A stretch of 64,000 bases of DNA, from contig BCIJ01000039.1 in assembly GCA_001599935.1 (NCBI GenBank), positions 27,989 through 91,988 on the forward strand, read 5' to 3'. Shown here piece by piece: positions 56,396 through 64,000 of the stretch. The stretch is from Holtermannia corniformis (lineage: Eukaryota > Basidiomycota > Tremellomycetes > Holtermanniales). Numbering within the stretch: position 1 is the first letter of the stretch; every line of letters begins with the position of its first letter. A program made the translations under genes and the position numbers. A model generated the notes under the pieces. It made no database searches. It was not told the DNA's origin and was given only the letters and a program-made list of their open reading frames with translations.

Positions 56396-59300
56396 CTAGA
56401 TAATGACAAGCTTCTCGCCGAGCATGTCGCTGATCTGCTGGATGGCTCCCAGGGCTCGACTTGCCTGCTCACCCCCGCGACCGTTGGCGTTGAGCGCTGC
56501 TGTACGCAGTTGGGCTTGGACAGCGGGTAGGACGCGCGCAATGTAGGTCGATGTGTCTGGATCCTACAGTTGACGTATCAGAGACCATCACTGGAATGCA
56601 GGGACAGTAACATAACATACCTTGGGATCGATCAAACGGGCAACTCGGTGCGCCCACGCCAAGGACATGTTGAAGCCGTCTTCGAGAGGCGGCGCCTCGA
56701 CCAAGATCGTCGCCAACTGCAGACTATCAGCAGTAGCAGGTGTTACAGAAGTGTTACGCACCCTGTGCACAAGCGACAACAGCACGGCCTGCGACAGAGG
56801 GCTCTTACCACCGCGCGGCAGTAGTGCATCCGTCCGCGCCCACTGAGCCCGAATCAGGTCCAGAATCGACCGCGGCTGATCAGTCGATGACAATGCGGTC
56901 AAGAAAAGCTCTTCAACCTCCTCGGACTGGATCCGAGGCTGTTCCGGGATACTTTGGTGTATCTGAGGCAGAGGGATGGCGGCAGTCTGATAGGTTGACG
57001 GCGCGGTCGATGCTGGGTGGCTAGGTGTTGGTGGGATGGACTGCGTGTTGGAAGTGCGTGCCAGCGACAATTGCTCGGTCAAGTTGTTGACTTGTGCGCT
57101 GAGAGACGCAAGCGAGCTCGCCATGGTAAGGATGAGCGATTTAGTCGAAGTGAGGGCTTCGCTCTGCTCCGAGACAATTTCTTTGCGGATGCTGTGCATC
57201 TTAGTGGATCGCTGAGCGAAAGGACAAGGCAGACTCACTCGAGCATTTCGGAGCGGATGTCGCGAGATAGCTGGTCGTACATCTGAGTCGTAGCCTGAGT
57301 GTACGACGGGACAAGAGTCTTTGACACCATATCGTGCACACTGCGTTCAACCTGCAGTCCGTCAACAAACTCACAAGGTGCAACGCGCAGGCAACACACA
57401 ATCGGGTGCAGAGTCTGCGAGAACGTCCTCGCCAGCGTCGGCGCAAGCAGCTTCTCAATTTCTCGCGGAAGCGACTACACAAATCAGCCACGGCTACACG
57501 CCCTCGCAGGATGGCACCCACCTGCATCGACGAAGAGATTTGTGTAGTCGAAGACTTGGCAACCGCTTCCTTGACTTCATTCCGCGTGATCGTCTCCAGG
57601 ATGGGCAAAACACTGCTCTTGATCTCCTCTCTGACGGCGGCTGCGACCGTGCCCTTGAGTGATCGCTCGACCTCGGTCGTGATTTGCGCGACAAGAGCCG
57701 ATTGGCGTTGTTCAGCCGCTGTGCTCTCGGCTTGCTGAGCAATATCCAGACGGGTGGCTAACAGGTGTCAGCATTACTGGTGGATTCGTACAGTGTACGC
57801 ACAAAGGCCGGCGATCTCCTTGGTGATGAGCTGCTTGAGCTTGTTGCTCAACCCGTCTTCAGTCTGTAGTCGAGGTCAGTCTGAGGGCAACCGCTATAAC
57901 TGACACAAACTTTTTTCAACGCCTTCGTAAGTGCGTCTGCCCCGACGCCACGCTCCTCTACAGCACCAGGTACGGCGACCGTCTCCTCGGTCTTGAAGAC
58001 TACCGTCTTCTCCGCAATCTCAACAACAGGCTTCTGCGGTGTGGCCGGCTCTGTCTTGACGACCGGGGCAGCTGGAGCAGGTGGAGCCACTGCAGCCGGT
58101 TGCGTTGCGGCAGGGGCAGGAGCTGGTGCGGGGGCGGCCTTTGCTTGCTGTTGTTGCTGCTTCTTTGGCATCTGCTTCGCCGGAGCCTTAGTGGGCGCAG
58201 GTGCGGGCGTCGGCGTCGACATGGGCTTGACACCGTCGCCATCTAGTAAGCCCGCCAACACCGAGCGCTCCACGAACGCGTCTCCAACGCCCGTCGGACT
58301 CGAGTAGTATACTTGCAGTGGGGCGTCTTCGAGTGCTATGCCATCCCTGCGTGCATTCACGACCAAGCTGAGCGCCGGATCAATAGGTAGTTCGAGCGCG
58401 CGGTCAAAGCCGATCACTTGCGTCGCGTTAGGTCCCAAAACACCCGTGACGGGTCCTGCACCGCGCAGAGCAAAGTGGAAGCCATACAGTGAGGAACGCG
58501 CAAAGTTGGTGACCCAGAGCACGGCGCGGTCGGCATCATACACTGTCTGAGTGAAATGCAGCGCAAAGGGTGCAGGGGTTGTGAAGCGGATGGAAGAGAG
58601 CACGGCGACTTCGGTAGTGATCTGCACGAGCTCGAGCAGAGTGTTGTCCTCGCGGCCCACGAGTATGAGCGTGTCAATGAACGAGATTGAAGTCGGAGCT
58701 GATGTCGCTTCGGACGGCAAGCTGCGACTCCAGACGGACGCTTGAGACGCGACAGAGTACAGCGTCAAGTGCGAGTTGGTCGAGAGGACGCCCAGAGCTT
58801 GATGCGCGCGATTGAGGCAGAAGGCCGCCATCGTCTACTCCCGTGAGCACAGCGGCATGATAGTAGGAACGACCTACCCCCTCCGACTTGAGGACTTTGC
58901 GACCGCCGACAGCGATCGCAAACGGCACGGGCTTCTGAACAGTCCCTCCAATAGTCTGAGGGTCGACGAGCACGACACCGTTTTTGGTACCAATCGCCAG
59001 CAAGCCCTCGCCCTTCTCCTGGTTGACCCATTTGATCGAGAACGGCACGCCAAGACCTTGACCCTCGACACCCGGAGCGATACTCGCAAGGACAGCGCAG
59101 TGTGAGTCGTCATGGCTCCACGACTTTGGCACAGCCCACACGACGATGGAACCATCACTGCCGAGCGCTGCTAGGCGAGTGGGCGAATAGGTCAGGTCGA
59201 GTTGCGGGGCAGTAGACGCGCCCGGTGGCAGCTGGAGCAAGATACGTGCGCCGAACGTGCGGTCGATGAGCCTGATCCGGCCGCGGGTCATGGCGTAACC

Positions 59301-60503
59301 CATCCAGTGAGGCGTGGAAGCTACGGCCTTGCCGGGCGCGAAACAGATATTTTCGCTCTTCATGATGGTTGTAGGGATCGGGCGCACGGCATCTTCATCA
59401 TTGCACAGGCCGTCGAGGTTGGGTTGCGAGATGTCGATGACGGTGTGGGATGAGAGAGCACGAGCGCTGAGATTGATGAGCTTCTGAAACCATAGCGAGA
59501 CTCTGCATGCGCACCCTTTGCCTTGACCCTCGCCAACGACAGCGCGGACCTTGTACGGGAGATCGATTTCAACCCGCCTCTTGCGGGGTGTACCGCTTGC
59601 CGCCCGACCATCGGGTTTTGTCGAGTCGGTGGCCGAAGCGGGCGAATCAACACGGTCCTTCGGCTTGTTCGCCTGTTCGGAAGCTATTGCAGGCGCATCA
59701 ACAGGCGCAGGAGACGGCGCCTTCTTTGCAGGCACCGGCTTTGGTGCGTCGATCGGAGTTTGCGGGACGGCCTTTTTGGCCGCTGAGGATGATGCGGGTT
59801 GATCAAAGGCATCAAAGGGCGAGACGAAGTCGAAGATGGACTTTTTCGGCGTCGATTCGGCCGGAAGTGGAGCTGGTACAGAGGGTACGGGGGCTTCGAC
59901 GGGCGGCGGTTGTGAGGGTTCGGGCAGAGGTTCTGCGTTGCGTGCGGGTGTTGCATCTGACAAAGCCGGTTGCATAGGCGCAGGTGATGTAGCGTGCTGA
60001 ATGATTGGCTCGCCGTGGTGCGTTGCGGGTCCGGGACTGCGTGCGTCAGCTTGGATCGCTGCGATGTGACACACTTACGCCTTCTTGAACATGTCGAGTA
60101 GACCCTTGGCGTGCTCATTCAGCTCGTGTCGTTTGTCTTGCCCATCGCCATTGAGTATAGCCTCTCCGGGTGTACTAGTCCGAGGTCCAGGTGAGTCTAC
60201 CGGGACAGGTGGCGTCACAGCCGGAGCACCGAGACCCTTGAGCATGTTGAGCAGGCGAGCTTGGTGGTCTTGTCCTTGGTTTGGAGGCGGCGAAGTCACC
60301 GTCTGCTGAGGTGATGGCGCCTGCAGGTTGCGAAAGAGATCGTGGATAGTCTGCTGGTGCTGCTGGTGCGTCGGCGATGCGACCGGATGCGGCGGCGGCG
60401 AAGTTGCGGTTTCCTTTGATGGTTGTACCGGACCGTTGCCGTTGGCCGTTGCCACACCAGCAGGCGGAACCGTTTTGAGCATATTCAACAGCATATGCTC
60501 CAT
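56396..60503 (-). CDS. Edc4/Pdc1-like enhancer of mRNA decapping (WD40 plus C-terminal helical domain)
   Basis: Edc4 family proteins scaffold the Dcp1-Dcp2 decapping complex in P-bodies. The first exon starts MEHMLLNMLKTVPPAGVATA and holds four short helical motifs: LLNMLK, IHDLFRNL, LLNMLKGL and LLDMFKKA, in Pro/Gln-rich, disordered sequence. A second low-complexity region (SIFDFVSPFDAFDQP) leads to a WD40-like propeller: ALSSHTVIDISQPN, VASTPHWMGYAMTRGRIRLI, LAALGSDGSIVVWAVPKSWS, LLAIGTKNGVVLVDPQTIGG, AFCLNRAHQALGVLSTNS. An Ala/Pro/Gln linker follows. The C-terminal half has coiled coil (LALITEVERSLKGT-like segments, SLASLSAQVNNLTEQL) and the conserved end VEELFLTALSSTDQPRSILD, MSLAWAHRVARLIDPKD, ASRALGAIQQISDMLGEKLV. 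About seven introns. Its stop is only 61 bp upstream of the SLH1 start. Confidence 0.85.
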
Positions 60504-61006
60504 CGTATTTGCGATCCGAGTTTGAGTCCGAGGCGGTGAAGCTGAGTTGAGATGGCGGCGAGCTGCGGCTGGGCCGATCAGTCTGTGGTTGCGTGCGCGC
60601 GAAGCTGACGATGCCAAGAGGAGAGACCTGCTCGAGTGAAGGAGGAGATCTTTACGGTGGTAGTGAGCGTCAGGTGGCTGCCTGCCAGTGATGCTCTGCG
60701 TTGCCGATGACAGAGAACAAAGAGAAGGCGAGGATGAGAAGCAGCACCGGACGGTCGGACCCGCCGTCGGACATCCGGAACCCGATCTGGCTGGCCAGCT
60801 TGGGATGAACGCGCCTGGACAAGCTCGTATTACATTCTTTGTTGGTATTATACATGTAGATGTATAGCAGTATGCGCTTGATCCGCCCTGGTGTAGCTGC
60901 TCGTTCACAAAGCCGTGTTGATCGGCTCAGTGGGGGTTTAATGATCGGCGCACAGGCCGCATCCTGCAGCATCCTACGCTCCTATCAATATCTCGCAGCT
61001 CCCACT
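60504..61006. promoter_or_regulatory. Upstream region shared by the Edc4-like and BTB genes
   Basis: About 500 bp between two divergent genes. No gene recognised. A TATA-like tattatacatg lies near 60846-60856. Confidence 0.4.
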
Positions 61007-62199
61007 ATGGTGCGTGTCTGCTACTGCCTCATCGAAGCTGTCTGACAGCTGCGTAGAGCGATAACAGTGAAGACAGCGATAGCAGCAACGATTCGGAAGT
61101 CAGGGCCGAGAGTGAACCACCGTTGCTCGTCCAGTGTCCCGAGCCAACCTTTTCGCGGACCGAGACGACCGATGTCGAGCTCATTGCGCAAGACGGCACC
61201 AAGTTCTATACACACAAGCTCGACCTTATCAGAGCGTCTACCGTCTTTGCCGATCTTTTCTCGCTTCCTCAACCACCAGTCGGCCAGCAGCCCGAGCCTT
61301 CAGCTGCATCCGAGTTCGGTGCCTCTCCTACGCCTGCCAAGCGTCAGAAGACAGACTCTTGCACGAGTGAACATACGGCAATCAATCATGATGTGATCAC
61401 AAGCGAGCTGAATCCCATCATCTCGATCCGTCTCGACGACGTCCCCAAGCATGCCTTGATGGTCCTCTGCTTTGTCATCGATCCCGTCCGGAACGTGGCC
61501 GTTTCGCGCCGGGGCTACCCAGCCGGGTCTGAGGACGCCCAAGTGGTCCGCTTGCCGATGCTTGCGTCCATTGAAGTCCAGGAGGTCTTTACGTGCTTGG
61601 ACAAGTATCAGATGCTCCAATCCTACCGACTGATCTCCCGTCGAATCGCAAACATCTTCGGCGGCTACCTCGCGGACAGATCTCACGAGGAATCCCTCGA
61701 TCTCGCCCTTGACCTCTTGATCCTCTCGTCGAGGGTCAGTGAAGCCTGGGAAGCCCACTTTGCGCCGTTTTGCGCTCGTAAGGATTGGTTTGAAACGCCA
61801 GTGGAGCGGCTGCAAGGTATCAGCCTTGCTGCGCTACAACGTCTGAACGCCTACCAATACTTTGCTCTCGCAGCCTTCGAGGATCGCAACGGTCCCTTTT
61901 GCCAACGCATCAAGGCCGCATGGAGCGATTGTGCGAGGAGCAGGCCGTCCTTCGACTGGGAGAGTTTCATCTCAAAGTCCTGCTTAAAACTCAAGGTGTG
62001 GGGCTATGGGTCTGAGGGCGATCCGGGAAGCAAACCGTGGCAACACCACGTAGTGGACCCCGATCACGTTAAGAACATTGCCGACGGACTGTGCAACTCA
62101 CAGCGCGCCGCCGTCTTCGAAGTCGCCACGGACATGCAGTCGAAATTCGATGGAGCGTTCAGGAAGATATACAAGGCGAGTTTTCGCGATCAGGAATGA
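61007..62199 (+). CDS. BTB/POZ-domain-like protein
   Basis: The domain opens TTDVELIAQDGTKFYTHKLD, then LIRASTVFADLFSLPQPPV, the usual start of a BTB fold, and continues, after an acidic/basic insertion (SPTPAKRQKTDSCTSEH), with NPIISIRLDDVPKHALMVLC and VQEVFTCLDKYQMLQSYRLI. The remainder (LALDLLILSSRVSEAWEAHF, ISLAALQRLNAYQYFALAAF) resembles the large basidiomycete family of BTB-like proteins of unknown role. The long frame has no ATG of its own at its 5' end. A clean intron (gtgcgt ... ctgac ... cgtag) directly after the ATG at 61007-61009 joins in frame to SDNSEDSDSSNDSEVRAE, so the first coding exon is just the start codon. Some BTB proteins bind cullin-3, which is encoded at 26-29 kb, but a link is not shown. 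Confidence 0.78.
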
Positions 62200-62513
62200 A
62201 GCATGTTCGCTGATAGCCTCGCCAGGGTCCGTACGTCTGAAGCCACTCTCTTCGCCTCGCCCGACACAACCTGTTTCTCCATCATGTGTTTCTTTCCGCT
62301 TTTTGTGTACTAGCCTTGCGATTTGTCATGTCAACATCTCGCGTGTGCCGAACAGTTTGAAAAAGCCTGCAAGCGCCTGGGCAATCTGAAGGCCGATAGG
62401 TGCGGTCAGCCACACTGGGATTTCTTATCCACAACATGAAACCGTATAGGCAGGCGTCCGTCTGACCACGCGTAGAGACTCACTCGGTGCCGGACGACCC
62501 GCAACCCCGACGC
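62200..62513. other. Gap between BTB gene and its decayed copy; nothing recognised
   Basis: About 310 bp holding the 3' flank of the BTB gene. No gene seen. Confidence 0.35.
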
Positions 62514-62539
62514 CATGTCAAACTCCTACGAATCAGGTG

Positions 62540-62992
62540 ATAATACCGACATCTCACGCCTGGAACCCTCATACGGCCACGACTGATATCAAGCTCATCG
62601 CTGCGGATGGTACCCCGTTCCACGTTCACAAGCTTGATCTGATCTGATCAGAGCGTCACCCGTGATCGCAGACCTTTTTGCTCTGCCTCGGCACCCGCCC
62701 GACGGCCGACGGCTACAGTTCAAGATGCTAGATTCCCGACCGAATCAACGTCAGAGAGTCTTTTGCTTTGATGGCAGCGAGCTTAAGCTTTCAGACTCAA
62801 GCAGGCCAAGTGCGCTGCCGTTGATCCAGCTCGATCTCGATGCCGATCCCAAGTTTGCTTTGACGGTCCTCTGCTTTGTTACCGAAACCACAGGCGAGGT
62901 TCTGGTCGCGACTACCTTCCGCAACGAGCCTGTCGATGACGAGACAGAAGTCAAGCGTAAGGGAATACATCAGGCTGCCACCAAAAAATGTG
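62540..62992 (+). pseudogene. Decayed tandem copy of the BTB gene
   Basis: The copy reads ATTDIKLIAADGTPFHVHKL and then a stop, against TTDVELIAQDGTKFYTHKLD in the intact gene. The break is a 5-bp tandem duplication (ctgat repeated in cttgatctgatctgatcaga, near 62635-62650), which shifts the frame. The next part resumes in the shifted frame as RASPVIADLFALPRHPP, LPLIQLDLDADPKFALTVLC and FVTETTGEVLVATTF. The gene body is cut off at about 62993 by GGATATCC repeats, so roughly the last two thirds are missing. Confidence 0.75.
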
Positions 62993-63160
62993 GCGCGGAT
63001 ATCCTTTCGAGCATCCTTATCCTCGAGAGGGATATCCTCGCTCTGCACAGACATCCTTATCCGTATCCGCATCCTCAAGGATCATGTGTCGCGGATATCC
63101 CTTCCGCGCGTCTAAGGATACAAGGATATGCGCGGATATCCTTGGATCCGCGTATCCTTG
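62993..63160. repeat. GGATATCC / CGGATATCCTT repeat cluster inside the BTB pseudogene
   Basis: GCGGATATCCTT and close variants occur repeatedly in both orientations (for example at 62995-63006, 63027-63038, 63087-63096 and 63131-63142), mixed with AAGGATA and GGATCCGCG. It resembles the TACGGATCCGTA clusters at 43.2-43.7 kb in being irregular, palindromic and built on a GGAT core. Confidence 0.7.
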
Positions 63161-63282
63161 AACGCTGATTTCGACCCGAGCAGCAACAACTTGCGTCTGA
63201 CTAAAGCTCTGCCGCTGCAATGGATACAGTAGTTTATGCATACAACTACACGTCCATCCACTCACTCAGGCTCTGGAGATTC

Positions 63283-63352
63283 NGCCCTGATNCTCCCNGA
63301 NNCCGTCGNTTGNCTNATCGACCGTGTNCGCTGNCGCTGAGCCTCGAACTTN
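63283..63352. other. Ambiguous bases
   Basis: Fifteen or more N characters are scattered over about 70 bp, within the 3' end of the transposase reading frame. They suggest a collapsed repeat or allele mixture in the assembly. Confidence 0.9.
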
Positions 63353-63760
63353 TGCCAGTCGTCCTCTGACAGCAAGCCCTTCTTCGACCACGAGCCCAGA
63401 CACATGAGGGCTCGAATCGTCTCGCGCTTGAGCCTGTGGCGGCGGTACGAGACGGTCAAGCCGCCCATCGAAAATGCGCGCTCGGGCTCGACAGAGGTCG
63501 CTGCAGATGTCAGAGACGGCTGCAGACGGCGAGAAACACACCTGGAGCCGACAAGACGTCGAGAGCCAGCTGCGCCATGCCGTTTCGATGCCAGAGCGAC
63601 CCTTCGGGAGCCTCGCGCGTCCACCACTCGATGGGGTCGACCAGCGAAGTCCCTTCGACCGAGACACACTCGCCATGGATCCAGGCAGACACGGGATCGA
63701 GTAGAGGGTCACTGGTTCCCGCTGCTTGAGGCGGCTTGAGCAGTGTTGGGACCTGGGGTA
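63340..63760 (-). mobile_element. hAT-family transposase, C-terminal dimerisation region (partial)
   Basis: On the minus strand the exons read DPIEWWTREAPEGSLWHRNG, then MAQLALDVLSAP. A 40-bp intron (gtgtgt ... ctgac ... gcag) joins to ATSVEPERAFSMGGL, then YRRHRLKRETIRALMCLGSW. This is the hAT dimerisation domain, whose hallmark is W-W ... L-A ... P-A-T-S-x-x-x-E-R-x-F-S-x-G-G and a closing A-L-M-C-L. The frame is open across the visible part, so this copy is not obviously dead. Upstream of the domain the reading frame runs into the CGGATAC array at 63770-63850, and the rest of the element lies beyond the window or is lost. No terminal inverted repeats were identified. Confidence 0.8.
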
Positions 63761-63769
63761 GAAATCGAC

Positions 63770-63850
63770 CGCGGAAATCGAGGATACACGCGGATACACG
63801 CGGATACGCGCGGATACGCGCGGATACACAGGGATTTGAGCGGATACGCC
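63770..63850. repeat. CGCGGATAC(A/G) tandem array
   Basis: About six units of a 10-bp repeat (cgcggataca / cgcggatacg) follow one another from 63781 to 63826, with looser copies on both sides. It adjoins the transposase domain. Its core, GGATA, is shared with the clusters at 43.2 and 63.0 kb. Confidence 0.8.
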
Positions 63851-64000
63851 GTTTGTGGGTTTGTTTGATGTTTGGAAGGGAGAGATCTTGGTCAGCGCAA
63901 CACGTAACAATCAGGCTAGTCATGTGGACGAACCTTGGCGGTGGATCTTGCCTGTGACTGCGGGACGGGCTCAGCCGGTTGGTAAAGCTTGTACAAGTCC

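Noticed and set aside
63770..63850. CRISPR-like direct repeats
   Set aside because: Units are 10 bp and contiguous with no spacers, in a eukaryotic transposon context.

Overview
The window is nuclear DNA of a filamentous or yeast-like fungus, most likely a basidiomycete. Nearly every conserved gene is cut by many short introns of about 40-60 bp that start gtgagt/gtgcgt/gtatgt, carry a ctgac or ctaac branch point and end in cag/tag. Intergenic gaps are short, and the gene content is fungal: Zn2Cys6 factor, Met3 with an APS-kinase-like tail, Dbp5, Slh1, Edc4, cullin-3, GPI-anchored ThuA-like protein. No rRNA, tRNA or CRISPR was recognised. Exon joins were read by eye, so outer limits are firmer than internal splice sites.

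Layout. 1-13 kb: aldo/keto reductase end, proteasome subunit Rpn8, a single-pass membrane protein, a Yip1-family Golgi protein, casein kinase 1, a membrane-anchored SGNH hydrolase, a weak hypothetical gene, two similar single-TM microproteins, and a Qc-SNARE. 13-29 kb: G-patch protein, Dbp5, ThuA-like protein, ABM-domain protein, a 1.4 kb GC-rich gap, a Zn2Cys6 regulator, RCC1-repeat protein, nicotinamide riboside kinase, cullin-3. 29-41 kb: three unrecognised genes, a MITE-like element, a bestrophin-type channel, a secreted alpha-amylase and TFIIF beta. 41-44 kb: an accessory island with three intact and one broken copy of a small-protein family plus palindromic TACGGATCCGTA repeats. 44-61 kb: ATP sulfurylase, a glycine-rich-domain protein, an Slh1/ASCC3-type helicase with a decayed second half, and an Edc4-like decapping scaffold. 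61-64 kb: a BTB protein, its decayed tandem copy invaded by GGATATCC repeats, and the end of a hAT transposase next to a CGGATAC array, with some ambiguous bases.

How the genes relate: most are unlinked housekeeping functions (proteolysis: Rpn8, Cul3; mRNA export, decay and ribosome rescue: Dbp5, Edc4, Slh1; trafficking: Yip1-type, SNARE). The parts most likely to be undescribed are the small-protein island at 41.5-44.1 kb, the microprotein pair at 11.5-12.2 kb and the families of palindromic GGAT-core repeats.
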